The position numbers and the translations under genes are program-made. Below are positions 1-9,374 of a DNA stretch of 46,596 nucleotides, in pieces; within the stretch, counting starts at the first letter, position 1; the number at the start of each line of letters is the position of its first letter. Source of the DNA: Muribaculaceae bacterium (GTDB lineage: Bacteria; Bacteroidota; Bacteroidia; Bacteroidales; Muribaculaceae); contig JAFLTU010000015.1 in NCBI GenBank assembly GCA_022509125.1, positions 1-46,596 of the forward strand, in the 5' to 3' direction. The notes under the pieces are model-generated. The model did not search any database, had not been told where the DNA came from, and saw only the letters and a program-made list of their open reading frames with translations.

Positions 1-86
1 TGATAAGCGTGTTTCCTTTTGATTTTCCCGGTGCCGGTGAGCGCAAAGCGCTTCTTTGACGCGGCATTGGTCTTTACCTTTGGCAT
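1..86 (-). CDS. rpmI: Ribosomal protein L35, N-terminal part
   Basis: The first 28 codons of 50S ribosomal protein L35, a small basic protein of the large subunit, are present; the rest lies beyond base 1. The translated start [14 protein letters not shown], then [11 protein letters not shown], is the L35 signature. The ATG is at 86-84. It follows infC on the same strand after a 122-base gap, and the order infC-rpmI(-rplT) is the usual one, so rplT should follow outside the window. The gap on this strand has short complementary arms (GGCA/TGCC around CCTC/GAGG) that could fold in the leader, but I cannot show a regulatory role. Confidence 0.95.
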   Translation of the reverse strand, partial: MPKVKTNAASKKRFALTGTGKIKRKHAY

Positions 87-208
87 TGTTTTTATTTATT
101 TTAGTTGTTTGAAATCCACCTCGGCAACTCGTCTCCTAAAAAAGAGGGTGCCTACGGTCTACTATCTCATTTTTTGTTTCGCTTTTGAGGATCCTGATGA
201 TATATGAA

Positions 209-949
209 TCATTGGGGAGCCTCTTCATTTTCTTCAGAGGTTTGCTGGGGCTTTGGAGCCTCTTGAGCTGCCTCAGCCGGTTTCTTATCTGCCCTCTTGT
301 CAGGTTGTTTTGTCGCGTTGTCTTTCTTTTGCGGGGCCTTCAGCGGAGAGATCATTATTGTCATTCTCTTCCCTTCCAGCACGGGCATCATTTCAACCTT
401 CCCATATTCTTCCAAGTCGTTGGCAAAACGAAGAAGAAGCACTTCTCCTTGTTCCTTGAAAAGGATAGAACGTCCGCGGAAGAATACATAAGCTTTCACT
501 TTCGAACCCTCCTTGAGGAAACCAATGGCATGTTTAAGTTTGAAGTTATAGTCATGATCGTCGGTCTGGGGTCCGAATCTGATTTCCTTCACCACTACCT
601 TAGCGGCCTTTTGTTTTTGCTCTTTGAGACGCTTGCGTTGCTGATAAAGGAATTTCTGATAATCAATCACCCGACACACCGGTGGTTCGGCATTGGGGGA
701 GATTTCCACAAGGTCTAACTCAAGTTCATGAGCAATCTTCAGGGCTTTGTCAAGGGGATATATCCCTTGCTCCACATTATCGCCAACGAGTCTTACCTCT
801 CTGGCATGGATATATTCGTTAATTCTGTGGGGGTCTTTGTTTCCTCGGTCGTTAGGGCGACGTTGACGATCTCCCTGGTCTGCGGCGTTGGGTCTTGGCC
901 CCGGTCCTCCGGGTCGACGTGGCCCGGTGAATTGCGGTTTTTTTTCCAT
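209..949 (-). CDS. infC: Translation initiation factor IF-3
   Basis: IF-3 binds the 30S subunit, keeps it apart from 50S and checks the start codon. The 246-residue product has the N-terminal domain at about residues 43-110 ([33 protein letters not shown]) and the C-terminal domain at about 115-205 ([31 protein letters not shown]). Both ends are extended: about 40 residues rich in Pro, Gly and Arg before the core, and about 40 residues of Lys, Pro, Glu and Gln after it. E. coli IF-3 is about 180 residues. The start is an ordinary ATG at 949 with AGAAGGA upstream, not the rare AUU used by E. coli. It lies 33 bases after thrS and is probably cotranscribed with it. Confidence 0.97.
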   Translation of the reverse strand: MEKKPQFTGPRRPGGPGPRPNAADQGDRQRRPNDRGNKDPHRINEYIHAREVRLVGDNVEQGIYPLDKALKIAHELELDLVEISPNAEPPVCRVIDYQKFLYQQRKRLKEQKQKAAKVVVKEIRFGPQTDDHDYNFKLKHAIGFLKEGSKVKAYVFFRGRSILFKEQGEVLLLRFANDLEEYGKVEMMPVLEGKRMTIMISPLKAPQKKDNATKQPDKRADKKPAEAAQEAPKPQQTSEENEEAPQ

Positions 950-982
950 TCAGTCCTTCTGGTTGTTTGCTTTTTTATTGAG

Positions 983-2917
983 TTATCCTATAAGTGATTT
1001 AATCTCTTCGTTGATTTGTTCGGCAAAGTTAATGATTTTCATCATACCTTTATCTCCTTCGCCCTGTTTTCTTACAGAAATTTCGTCATTTTGGGCCTCT
1101 TTTTCACCTACAATGAGCAAATAAGGCACTTTTTTAAGCTCGTTGTCACGAATTTTCTTACCGATTTTTTCGTTGCGATCGTCTACATAAGCTCTAACTC
1201 CATGGTCGTCGAGGATTTCTACGACCTTTTGGGCGTAGTCATTGAATTTCTCACTGATTGGGAGCACAACAGCCTGTTCCGGTATCAACCATAGAGGAAG
1301 TTTGCCTGCAGTGTGTTCGAGCAATACAGCTACAAACCTTTCCATTGATCCGAATGGAGCGCGATGGATCATCACCGGACGGTGTTTCTGGTTGTCGCTG
1401 CCTGTGAACTCAAGGTCGAAACGTTCCGGAAGGTTGTAGTCAACCTGGATAGTGCCAAGCTGCCAACGTCGTCCAATTGCATCTTTCACCATAAAGTCGA
1501 GCTTAGGCCCATAGAAAGCAGCCTCTCCCTCCACTTGTTTCGCTTTGAGACCCTTTTCTTCGCAAGCCTCGATTATAGCTTGTTGGGCTTTCTCCCAATT
1601 TTCATCTGTGCCAATATACTTCTCTTTGTTGTTTGGATCCCGAAGAGATATTTGTGCCTCAAAATTTTGGAAATCAAGAGCCTTAAAGATATAAAGAATT
1701 ATATCCATGACTTTGAGGAATTCTCCCTTTATCTGGTCAGGGGTGCAGAAGATATGGGCATCGTCTTGAGTGAAACCTCTGACCCGTGTTAGCCCATGAA
1801 GTTCTCCGCTCTGTTCGTAACGATAGACAGTGCCGAATTCAGCCAGGCGTAAGGGAAGGTCACGGTAGCTTCTGGGACTTGTCTTATAAATTTCGCAGTG
1901 GTGGGGACAATTCATAGGTTTGAGCATATATTCCTCACCCTCCTCCGGGGTCTTAATGGGTTGAAATGAATCTTTTCCATATTTTGCCCAATGGCCTGAA
2001 GTCACATACAGATTCTTATTGCCAATATGAGGAGTTATCACCTGTTGATAACCGGCCTTTTTCTGAATTTTACGGAGGAACTGCTCGAGACGGTCGCGCA
2101 AAGCCGCACCTTTGGGAAGCCATAGGGGGAGACCTTGGCCCACAGTCTGGGAGAAGGTGAAGAGTTCCATTTCCTTACCCAATTTTCTATGGTCGCGTTT
2201 CTTTGCCTCTTCAATAAGGGCAAGATATTCGTCGAGCATCTTCTTTTTGGGGAAGGTTATGCCATAGACTCTTGTCAGCTGGTTACGTTTTTCGTCACCT
2301 CTCCAAAATGCACCTGCGAGTGATGTGACCTTTACGGCCTTGATCGGAGACATGTTAGGAAGGTGGGGACCACGACAAAGGTCAGTGAAGCCTCCTTGGG
2401 AATATGTAGTGATTGTCCCGTCGGCAAGCTCACTGATAAGTTCGCATTTATAGACTTCTCCGCGATCGCCAAACATTTTAAGAGCGTCGCTCTTTGATAT
2501 GTCTGAGCGTATGATATCTTGTTTGCGACCCACGATTTCCATCATCTTTTTTTCGATTTTGTCGAAATCCTCCGAAGAGAGTTTATGTTCTCCGGGGTCG
2601 ATATCATAGTAGAAACCATTTTCGATGGCCGGACCGATGCCGAATTTCACTCCCGGATAGAGTTCTTGGAGCGCTTCTGCAAGGAGATGGGCCGATGAGT
2701 GCCAGAAAGCATGTTTACCCTCCTCATCTTCCCATTTGAAAAGTTGGATTGATGCATCGGAGTCAATGGGTCTGGAGATATCCCATTTCTGACCGTTGAC
2801 GTTGGCTGCAAGCACGTCGGCTGCAAACCTCGGGCTGATACTTTCGGCGATTTGGAAAGGAGTCACCCCCTTTTCATATTCTCTGACATTTCCGTCGGGA
2901 AAAGTAATCTTGATCAT
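983..2917 (-). CDS. thrS: Threonine-tRNA ligase
   Basis: Charges tRNA-Thr with threonine in the cytoplasm. The 644 residues match the usual length (E. coli 642) and carry, in order, the TGS domain (about 1-60), the N2 editing domain (about 65-220), the class II catalytic core and the C-terminal anticodon-binding domain (from about 540). The motif MNCPHH places zinc ligand Cys337. Motif 2 is seen as [24 protein letters not shown] chose the ATG at 2917; a TTG one codon upstream is possible but less likely. First gene of thrS-infC-rpmI, with its own promoter at 2983-3014. Confidence 0.97.
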   Translation of the reverse strand: MIKITFPDGNVREYEKGVTPFQIAESISPRFAADVLAANVNGQKWDISRPIDSDASIQLFKWEDEEGKHAFWHSSAHLLAEALQELYPGVKFGIGPAIENGFYYDIDPGEHKLSSEDFDKIEKKMMEIVGRKQDIIRSDISKSDALKMFGDRGEVYKCELISELADGTITTYSQGGFTDLCRGPHLPNMSPIKAVKVTSLAGAFWRGDEKRNQLTRVYGITFPKKKMLDEYLALIEEAKKRDHRKLGKEMELFTFSQTVGQGLPLWLPKGAALRDRLEQFLRKIQKKAGYQQVITPHIGNKNLYVTSGHWAKYGKDSFQPIKTPEEGEEYMLKPMNCPHHCEIYKTSPRSYRDLPLRLAEFGTVYRYEQSGELHGLTRVRGFTQDDAHIFCTPDQIKGEFLKVMDIILYIFKALDFQNFEAQISLRDPNNKEKYIGTDENWEKAQQAIIEACEEKGLKAKQVEGEAAFYGPKLDFMVKDAIGRRWQLGTIQVDYNLPERFDLEFTGSDNQKHRPVMIHRAPFGSMERFVAVLLEHTAGKLPLWLIPEQAVVLPISEKFNDYAQKVVEILDDHGVRAYVDDRNEKIGKKIRDNELKKVPYLLIVGEKEAQNDEISVRKQGEGDKGMMKIINFAEQINEEIKSLIG

Positions 2918-2982
2918 CAATAAAAATTATTGTCGGTTTTCTTTTTTGAATTGCAAGCCTGGTCTGACCCGCAACAATCTTG

Positions 2983-3014
2983 CAAAATTACTTAAAATAA
3001 AGCAAATCCCCAAA
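2983..3014 (-). promoter_or_regulatory. Bacteroidetes-type promoter of thrS
   Basis: Read on the minus strand: TTTG at 3014-3011, a 20-base spacer, then TAATTTTG at 2990-2983. This fits the TTTG-N19-21-TAnnTTTG consensus exactly. The predicted start lies near 2977, giving a leader of about 60 bases before thrS. Confidence 0.7.
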
Positions 3015-3140
3015 AGTTGTTCCAACATCAAAAAAACATCAAACTAATTCCGTCAAGACCCACTTATCGCTCTTCAACCTTGACTCTAGAGTGGAGGTAA
3101 GGGTCGGCTTCTAAATAAAAAAGCGGTGGCTCCAATCTTT

Positions 3141-3172
3141 TTTGGTTATGCGGATAAAAATGGGTAAATTTG
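3141..3172 (+). promoter_or_regulatory. Bacteroidetes-type promoter of tnaA
   Basis: TTTG at 3141-3144, a 20-base spacer and TAAATTTG at 3165-3172 form an exact consensus match. Transcription would begin near 3178, downstream of two apparent in-frame start codons at 3142 and 3148, which supports the ATG at 3211. A 10-base palindrome (ACTCTAGAGT, 3083-3092) lies about 50 bases upstream and could be an operator; it is too short to be certain. Confidence 0.7.
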
Positions 3173-3210
3173 GAGTTGGAAAAACCAACTTAGAACAAAA
3201 CCTTAAATAT

Positions 3211-4593
3211 ATGGAAATACCATTTGCAGAATCATGGAAAATAAAGATGGTTGAACCCATCAGGAAAAGCACTCGAGAAGAGCGAGAAAAATGGATCAAA
3301 GAGGTGGGCTACAATGTTTTCGGGCTACGTTCCGACCAGGTTTATATCGACTGCCTCACAGATTCGGGCACCGGGGCGATGAGCGACCGTCAATGGGCAG
3401 CCATGATGACCGGAGATGAGTCTTATGCCGGGGCACGCTCATTTTTCGAACTCAAAGAGGCTATCGGCCTAATCACCGGTTTTGAATATGTTATCCCAAC
3501 CCATCAGGGAAGAGCGGCAGAAAACGTGCTCTTCTCAGCGCTTGTGCATGAGGGAGACTATGTGCCCGGAAATTCACACTTCGACACTACAAAAGGCCAT
3601 ATAGAATTCAGAAAGGCCCATGCAGTGGATTGCACCATCGATGACGCAAAAGACACCCAGAAGGAATTGCCCTTCAAAGGAAATGTGGATCCTAAAAAAC
3701 TTGAGAAGGTGCTTCAGGAACATGGCGACAAGGTGCCTTTCATAATAATGACGATCACCAACAACACTGCTGGAGGTGAACCCGTGTCGATGGAAAATCT
3801 AATAGCTGTTAGGCAACTTGCCGACAAATACGGAAAGAGGGTGATTTTCGACAGTGCCCGTTTCGCGGAAAATGCTTATTTTATCAAAAGAAGGGAAGAG
3901 GGCTACCAAGACAAGACAATCAAAGAGATTTGTAAGGAAATGTTTGGGTTGGCCGATGGAATGACAATGTCTGCTAAAAAGGATGGTCTTGTCAATATGG
4001 GAGGCTTTATAGCAACAAAATGGGAAGACTGGTTTGAAGCAGCCAAGGCCTTTGTGATACCATTCGAGGGCTATCTCACTTACGGGGGAATGAACGGACG
4101 TGACATGGCAGCTTTGGCAGTGGGATTGATTGAGAATACTGAATATGACAATCTTCACACACGCATTCACCAATTGCAATTACTAGCTTCTTTGCTTGAC
4201 GAATATGGAGTGCCTTATCAGCGTCCTGTTGGTGGCCACGCCATTTTCATTGACGCGCTGAAGGTGTTGCCTCAAATTCCGAAGGAGGAATTCCCGGCCC
4301 AGACTCTTACGATTGAATTATATAAGGAGGCCGGGATCAGAGGGTGCGAAATCGGATTTATTTTAGCCGATAGAGATCCTGTGACTCGTGAGAATCGTTT
4401 TAACGGCAATGATTTTGTGAGACTTTGCATTCCTCGCAGAGTTTACACCGACAATCATATCAGAGTGATTGCAGCAGCCTTGAAAAATGTCTATGACCGA
4501 CGCAATGAAATTAAACGAGGTGTAGAGATTGTTTGGGAGGCCGAATTGATGAGACATTTCACAGTCAAACTCCGTCCTTTAGGAGATTTGTAA
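3211..4593 (+). CDS. tnaA: Tryptophanase (indole-forming)
   Basis: PLP enzyme that splits L-tryptophan into indole, pyruvate and ammonia. The 460-residue protein carries DSGTGAMSD, PTHQGRAAEN, FDTTKGH and DSARFAENAYFIK. The PLP lysine is about residue 257 in SAKKDG. Tyrosine phenol-lyase is the close relative to exclude: its phenol-binding Arg lies in a motif like MERG, whereas here the equivalent is CEIG as in tryptophanases, and FDTT replaces FTTT. The start MEIPFAESWKIKMVEP fits Bacteroides homologues; the open frame runs 23 codons further upstream, but the promoter excludes that. No tryptophan permease or recognisable tnaC leader is adjacent, so regulation is unlike that of E. coli tna. 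Confidence 0.93.
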   Translation: MEIPFAESWKIKMVEPIRKSTREEREKWIKEVGYNVFGLRSDQVYIDCLTDSGTGAMSDRQWAAMMTGDESYAGARSFFELKEAIGLITGFEYVIPTHQGRAAENVLFSALVHEGDYVPGNSHFDTTKGHIEFRKAHAVDCTIDDAKDTQKELPFKGNVDPKKLEKVLQEHGDKVPFIIMTITNNTAGGEPVSMENLIAVRQLADKYGKRVIFDSARFAENAYFIKRREEGYQDKTIKEICKEMFGLADGMTMSAKKDGLVNMGGFIATKWEDWFEAAKAFVIPFEGYLTYGGMNGRDMAALAVGLIENTEYDNLHTRIHQLQLLASLLDEYGVPYQRPVGGHAIFIDALKVLPQIPKEEFPAQTLTIELYKEAGIRGCEIGFILADRDPVTRENRFNGNDFVRLCIPRRVYTDNHIRVIAAALKNVYDRRNEIKRGVEIVWEAELMRHFTVKLRPLGDL

Positions 4594-4622
4594 GTCCGAG
4601 CTTTGGGGGATTTCCCAAAAGT

Positions 4623-4645
4623 CTCACAACTGAAGTAGTTGTGAG
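4623..4645 (+). terminator. Stem-loop between tnaA and lipA
   Basis: A perfect 9-base-pair stem (CTCACAACT / AGTTGTGAG) with a 5-base loop lies 29 bases after the tnaA stop. No clear U-run follows, so it may be an imperfect terminator, an attenuator or an mRNA-stabilising hairpin. Confidence 0.4.
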
Positions 4646-4660
4646 GTCTGAGTTTAAAAA

Positions 4661-5509
4661 ATGGAAAGGATCCTTAGAAAACCTGAGTGGCTGCGAGTAA
4701 AGTTGCCGAGGGGTTTCAAAGCAAGTCAAGTTGTGGGGTGCCTGAACGACAGGCACCTCCACACTATATGCAGCAGCGGAATGTGTCCCAACAAGGGAGA
4801 GTGTTGGACCAATGGGACTGCTACGTTTATGATTTGTGGAAAAATTTGCACCCGCAATTGTCGCTTCTGCAATGTAGAGTCAGGAAAACCCTTTCCCCTT
4901 GATGAAGAAGAAATTGGAGGCATCATCAAATCGATCCGGGATCTTCAACTCAATCATGTGGTGATTACTTCGGTAGATCGTGACGATCTCCCGGACTTCG
5001 GCGCAAAGCATTGGAAAGCTATGGCCCATTCTATAAAAGAGGAGTGTAAGGGAGTGACCATGGAACTCTTAATTCCTGATTTTAGAGGTCAAACAGATTT
5101 AATCGATCCAATACTTGATGAGCGACCGGAGGTGGTGTCCCATAATATGGAGACCGTCAGGAGGTTGACACCACTGGTAAGAAGTGTGGCCTCTTATGAT
5201 TGTTCATTAAAGGTGTTGTCTCACATCTCAAGCCGAAAGGCAAGAACAAAATCCGGGGTGATGCTTGGATTAGGAGAGACCAGGGAGGAGGTCTTGGAAA
5301 CCATGGACGATCTCTTGAAGGCCGGATGCGAAGTATTGACGATAGGCCAATATCTGCAACCCTCGCGAAACCATTACCCTGTGGCCGACTATATTCATCC
5401 GGATGTTTTTGAAGAATATGGCGAAATAGGCCGAAGGATGGGTTTCAGATATGTGGAGAGTGGTCCCCTTGTTAGATCCAGTTATCATGCGGAGCGCCAT
5501 GTCAATTGA
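4661..5509 (+). CDS. lipA: Lipoyl synthase (radical SAM)
   Basis: Inserts two sulfurs into octanoyl groups on lipoyl domains, such as that of GcvH. The 282 residues show both iron-sulfur sites: the auxiliary cluster cysteines C37, C42 and C48 (CSSGMCPNKGEC) and the radical SAM motif C63-x3-C67-x2-C70 (CTRNCRFC). The conserved C-terminal RSSY is at about 273-276. The product is slightly shorter at the N-terminus than E. coli LipA (321). It overlaps lipB by 11 bases, so the two are translationally coupled. Its target GcvH is encoded about 15 kb away. Confidence 0.96.
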   Translation: MERILRKPEWLRVKLPRGFKASQVVGCLNDRHLHTICSSGMCPNKGECWTNGTATFMICGKICTRNCRFCNVESGKPFPLDEEEIGGIIKSIRDLQLNHVVITSVDRDDLPDFGAKHWKAMAHSIKEECKGVTMELLIPDFRGQTDLIDPILDERPEVVSHNMETVRRLTPLVRSVASYDCSLKVLSHISSRKARTKSGVMLGLGETREEVLETMDDLLKAGCEVLTIGQYLQPSRNHYPVADYIHPDVFEEYGEIGRRMGFRYVESGPLVRSSYHAERHVN

Positions 5510-6173
5510 AATCATAGACTTCGGCGAGAGTGAATATAAAATAATACTAGACCTTCAACGCGATTTGTTTACGCGTCTTGTTGAAGCAAAACGACGAAAG
5601 AAGAAGGAGAAGGAATTTATTTTGATAGGCTCTCATTATCCTGTTGTGACTATGGGTCGAAGAGCGCAGGAGGCAAATTTATTGCTTTCGAGAGATAGGC
5701 TCTCTGAAATGGGTATTGAAGTTCATAATATCGAGAGAGGCGGGGATGTGACCTATCACTATCCGGGCCAAGCAGTGTTATATCCAATAATAGACTTGGA
5801 GAGTCATGGATTGGGAGTGAAAGATTATGTGGGAATTTTAGAGGAAAGTGTTATCACCTTGCTTTCTGAACATGGGATAATAGGGGAGAGGATCGAGGGT
5901 GCAACGGGAGTATGGATTGGTAAGGGAAGCCGGGAAGAACGAAAAATCAGCGCCATAGGAGTGAAGTGCAGCAGGTTTTGCACGATGCACGGCTTGTCAT
6001 TGAATGTGGATGACGATTTGGAGGGCTTTAAATTGATAAATCCTTGTGGATATAAAGATAAAGGTGTCACCTCGATTGAAAGAGAGACAGGCCATAAAAT
6101 CGAATTGGGGATTATTAAAAAGCGTCTTGCTGAAATATTTCAAGACTTAATTGCAAAGCATCCGGCTAAGTAG
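5499..6173 (+). CDS. lipB: Octanoyltransferase LipB
   Basis: Moves octanoate from acyl carrier protein to the lysine of lipoyl domains; LipA then adds sulfur. The chosen ATG at 5499 gives 224 residues beginning MSIEIIDFG; an in-frame codon at 5451 would add 16 residues encoded inside lipA and is unlikely. Motifs: RGGDVTYHYPGQ for substrate binding, Lys149 in RKISAIG, and Cys183 in INPCG, the acyl-thioester cysteine. It ends 7 bases before the convergent mlaF stop, with no room for a long terminator. Confidence 0.94.
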   Translation: MSIEIIDFGESEYKIILDLQRDLFTRLVEAKRRKKKEKEFILIGSHYPVVTMGRRAQEANLLLSRDRLSEMGIEVHNIERGGDVTYHYPGQAVLYPIIDLESHGLGVKDYVGILEESVITLLSEHGIIGERIEGATGVWIGKGSREERKISAIGVKCSRFCTMHGLSLNVDDDLEGFKLINPCGYKDKGVTSIERETGHKIELGIIKKRLAEIFQDLIAKHPAK

Positions 6174-6180
6174 AAGGGTG

Positions 6181-6963
6181 TCATACGTCTTCCTCAGCTT
6201 GATATTCTCGCTCTAGGAATTTCTTTACTTCCTGGAAAAGTTGAGATGCGAAGACAAAATCGTTGAGCGACTGGCTGGTGCTTCGGAATATGTTTTTATC
6301 GTTACCGATCCAGTCACAGTGTCCTTTGTTGATAAAAACAATTTTTTCACCAATTCCAAGCACGGAATTCATATCATGGGTATTGATAATAGTGGTGATA
6401 TTATATTCGTGGGTTATATCACTAAGGAGTTCATCTATTAGGATGGATGTTTTCGGATCGAGGCCTGAATTGGGTTCATCGCAAAAAAGATATTTTGGAT
6501 TAAGTGCAATAGCTCTTGCGATAGCGACTCGTTTCTGCATACCACCGGATATTTCCGAAGGATATTTGTTGTCGGCATTATTAAGGCCTACCCTTTGGAT
6601 ACAGAAATGTGCTCTTTCCAACTGTTCAACGGGACTCAAGGGACTAAACATCTTTAATGGGAACATCACATTTCCGAGCACTGTTTCATTATCGAAGAGC
6701 GCGGAACCTTGGAAAAGCACACCGATTTCCATTCTAAGTTTCCGTTTCTCTTGAGCCGACATCGATCGAAACCTCCGGCCATCATAAAGGATTGATCCCT
6801 CTTCCGGAGTCAGAAGACCGATAAGACACTTCATAAAAACCGTTTTACCGGATCCGCTCTGACCAATAATAAGATTAGTTTTCCCGGTGTCGAATGTTGC
6901 TGAAATGTCATAAAGCACTTGTTGCCCGTCAAACCATTTGGATATGTTTTTTGCTTCAATCAT
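6181..6963 (-). CDS. mlaF: MlaF-type ABC transporter ATPase
   Basis: ATPase of a phospholipid transporter of the Mla/MCE type that moves lipids between inner and outer membranes. The 260 residues show Walker A GQSGSGKT (34-41), the Q-loop in FQGSALFD, signature SGGMQ, Walker B FCDEP and the switch histidine in NTHD. ATPases of this family have the same SGGMQKR signature. It lies 29 bases after mlaE. No MCE substrate-binding protein (mlaD) is adjacent; it must be elsewhere. Confidence 0.85.
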   Translation of the reverse strand: MIEAKNISKWFDGQQVLYDISATFDTGKTNLIIGQSGSGKTVFMKCLIGLLTPEEGSILYDGRRFRSMSAQEKRKLRMEIGVLFQGSALFDNETVLGNVMFPLKMFSPLSPVEQLERAHFCIQRVGLNNADNKYPSEISGGMQKRVAIARAIALNPKYLFCDEPNSGLDPKTSILIDELLSDITHEYNITTIINTHDMNSVLGIGEKIVFINKGHCDWIGNDKNIFRSTSQSLNDFVFASQLFQEVKKFLEREYQAEEDV

Positions 6964-6992
6964 TGGGAGTGGGAATTAGGAATTGTGAGGTC

Positions 6993-7739
6993 TTATTGAA
7001 GAAGGAGTTTAGTCAGTATAACGTCGAAGAAAAGAATTAGGATCGAGCTTGAGACCACTGCTTTTGTGCTCGCCTGACCCACTTCGAGTGCGCCACCTTT
7101 TACGAAATAGCCATAATAGGCCGAAACACTTGCGATGATGTAAGCGAAGATAACGGTTTTTATTATGCCATACCAGACATACCATTCGTTGAAGAAACTC
7201 TGGATACCGAATACATAGTCTTCCACAGAGATCATCGTGGTGAATTCAGCAATAATCCAACCTCCCACCAGTCCGACAAACATAGAGAGGATGCAAAGCA
7301 CCGGCACAAAGAAAACAAATCCTATAATTTTAGGAAGCACCACGAAATTCGCGGAATTAATACCCATTATATCAATTGCATCGATTTGTTCGGTGACCCT
7401 CATGGTGCCTATTTCAGAGGCAATATTACTTCCAACCTTTCCAGCAAGAATGAGACACATCATCGTGGAAGAAAACTCCAAAAGCAGGATTTCGCGCGTG
7501 GCAAGACCCGTGGAATATGAGGGTATCAAGGGAGAGACGATATTGATTGTCATTTGAATAGTGATGACGGCACCAATGAAGAGTGAGATTATTATAACGA
7601 GGGGAATTGAGTCGACCCCGAGTTTATTTATTTCGAAAACCAGGCGTTTAAAAAACTCCTTCCATTTGTCGGGAGTTCGAAACACTTGGGACATGAATAT
7701 ACAGTAACGCCCGAAAGAGGCTACAGAACTAATAAACAT
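6993..7739 (-). CDS. mlaE: MlaE-type ABC transporter permease
   Basis: Integral inner-membrane subunit paired with MlaF. The 248-residue protein has about five hydrophobic stretches and the family landmark MRVTEQIDAIDIMG, plus GKVGSNIASEIGTM. Start chosen at the ATG at 7739 because the N-terminal segment (FGRYCIFMSQVFRTP) matches relatives; an internal Met at 7694 would remove part of it. A -7-like TAACTTTG lies on this strand at 7772-7765. Confidence 0.87.
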   Translation of the reverse strand: MFISSVASFGRYCIFMSQVFRTPDKWKEFFKRLVFEINKLGVDSIPLVIIISLFIGAVITIQMTINIVSPLIPSYSTGLATREILLLEFSSTMMCLILAGKVGSNIASEIGTMRVTEQIDAIDIMGINSANFVVLPKIIGFVFFVPVLCILSMFVGLVGGWIIAEFTTMISVEDYVFGIQSFFNEWYVWYGIIKTVIFAYIIASVSAYYGYFVKGGALEVGQASTKAVVSSSILILFFDVILTKLLLQ

Positions 7740-7764
7740 AAAAATACTAACTCTATACGAAGAG

Positions 7765-7795
7765 CAAAGTTAATGAAAAAAATTTGTTATCTTTG
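7765..7795. promoter_or_regulatory. Divergent promoter region of mlaE and udk
   Basis: Two exact TAnnTTTG elements lie in this short gap: TAACTTTG on the minus strand (7772-7765), for mlaE, and TATCTTTG on the plus strand (7788-7795), for udk. They are separated by 15 bases. Neither has a clear TTTG at the expected 20-base distance, so both are partial matches. Confidence 0.45.
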
Positions 7796-7811
7796 CCTAA
7801 AAATAGGAGCT

Positions 7812-8447
7812 ATGTTAATAATTGGAATAGCAGGTGGCACAGGCTCAGGGAAAACGACAGTGGTGAAGAAAATCATAGAGTCGTTGCCCAAAGACGAGGT
7901 GACGGTTATCCCTCAGGATTGTTATTATAACGACAATTCCCATATTCCTCTTGAAGAAAGATTAAAAATGAACTACGATGAGCCGGCAGCCATTGAATGG
8001 AGCCTCCTTTGCCGGCATCTGGAAGATTTAAAGGATGGGAAGAGTGTTGCCAGACCAAGCTATGACTTCGTTACATGTTCGAGGCTGGGCGAGACGGTGG
8101 AATTAGGACCGAGAGATGTAGTAGTGGTGGAGGGTATCTTGGTGCTTACCGACAAGCAGTTGCGTGACATGATGGACGTCAAGGTATTTGTGGATGCCGA
8201 TGCAGACGAGAGATTAATCAGAGTCATCGAGCGAGATTGCATCGAGCGAGGTAGAACTCCTCAGATGGTGATCGACAGATATCAGGAGACACTTAAGCCG
8301 ATGCATGAACTCTACATAGAACCATCAAAACGATATGCTGATTTGATAATACCTCAAGGAGGGCATAATAATGTGGCAATCATGCTTTTGACAGACTATA
8401 TCCGGAGTCTTTTAAGCACCGGTGTAAACCATGGCAGGGCTTTATGA
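7812..8447 (+). CDS. udk: Uridine kinase
   Basis: Phosphorylates uridine and cytidine for pyrimidine salvage. The 211-residue product starts [16 protein letters not shown] with Walker A at residues 8-15. It continues with IPQDCYYND, the dimer/substrate segment SYDFVT and VVVEGILVL, all typical of uridine kinases. The frame is open 42 codons upstream, but the ATG at 7812 fits the family start and has AGGAG a few bases before it. The final codons overlap lptB by ATGA, indicating coupled translation. Confidence 0.93.
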   Translation: MLIIGIAGGTGSGKTTVVKKIIESLPKDEVTVIPQDCYYNDNSHIPLEERLKMNYDEPAAIEWSLLCRHLEDLKDGKSVARPSYDFVTCSRLGETVELGPRDVVVVEGILVLTDKQLRDMMDVKVFVDADADERLIRVIERDCIERGRTPQMVIDRYQETLKPMHELYIEPSKRYADLIIPQGGHNNVAIMLLTDYIRSLLSTGVNHGRAL

Positions 8448-9298
8448 AGATAGAAGACAGGGAGCCTGATATGCAGGAACTTGAGGTTGATGCCACCCTC
8501 GAGGAAGAAACAAATGGAGAAAGACAAGAGGAAAAAATAGAACTCGATCTTCCGGAAAAAGGCATTTTACGCACCGAAGGACTTGTGAAAAGATACGGGA
8601 AGCGCACAGTGGCAAATCACGTGTCGATCAATGTCAAACAGGGAGAGATAGTAGGGTTGCTGGGGCCTAACGGAGCAGGGAAGACAACTACATTTTATAT
8701 GACCACTGGTCTCATAACTCCGAATGAGGGTAAGATCTTTCTTAATGAACGAGATATCACCGGCTTTCCCGTGTATAAAAGAGCTCAATTAGGAATCGGA
8801 TATCTGGCTCAAGAGGCCTCTGTGTTCCGAAAACTGACGGTTGAAGATAATATAAAAGCTGTCTTGGAGATGACTCCAACGAGCAAGGAATATCAGAAGG
8901 AAAAACTTGAGAGCCTAATAGCCGAATTTCGTCTTCAGGAGGTTAGAAAAAATTATGGAGACCGACTTTCAGGAGGTGAACGTCGGCGCACGGAGATAGC
9001 CCGTTGTTTGGCAATCAGCCCTAAGTTTATCATGCTCGACGAACCCTTCGCAGGCGTTGATCCCATTGCAGTAGAAGATATCCAAGAGGTGGTTTATCGC
9101 CTGAAGGAAAAGAATATAGGGATTTTGATAACTGACCATAATGCACCTGAGACTCTGAGCATAACTGATAGGGCTTACTTGCTCTTCGAAGGAAAGATAT
9201 TGTTTCAGGGCACAAGTGAGGAACTGGCCGAAAATCCGGTTGTAAAGGAAAAATATTTAGGTCGAAATTTCGTTTTCAGAAGAAAGCAGTTTAATTGA
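8444..9298 (+). CDS. lptB: LPS export ABC transporter ATPase LptB
   Basis: ATPase that powers lipopolysaccharide extraction from the inner membrane with LptFG. The 284 residues contain Walker [10 protein letters not shown]-loop YLAQEASVF, signature LSGGERRR, Walker [13 protein letters not shown] and switch ITDHN; YLAQE and [10 protein letters not shown] are LptB landmarks. About 37 acidic residues precede the conserved core. E. coli LptB is 241 residues, so this extension is notable, unless translation starts at the internal Met10. It overlaps udk by 4 bases. Confidence 0.92.
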   Translation: MKIEDREPDMQELEVDATLEEETNGERQEEKIELDLPEKGILRTEGLVKRYGKRTVANHVSINVKQGEIVGLLGPNGAGKTTTFYMTTGLITPNEGKIFLNERDITGFPVYKRAQLGIGYLAQEASVFRKLTVEDNIKAVLEMTPTSKEYQKEKLESLIAEFRLQEVRKNYGDRLSGGERRRTEIARCLAISPKFIMLDEPFAGVDPIAVEDIQEVVYRLKEKNIGILITDHNAPETLSITDRAYLLFEGKILFQGTSEELAENPVVKEKYLGRNFVFRRKQFN

Positions 9299-9374
9299 AA
9301 GGGTGATGAAATCATCTATTTAATCCACTAAAGAAAAAAGTGGTTTGATCAACTTTGTTCCCCTAAAGAAATAA

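Noticed and set aside
3142..3210. Longer N-terminus for tryptophanase
   Set aside because: The frame is open, but the predicted transcription start is inside it and relatives start at MEIPF/MELPF.
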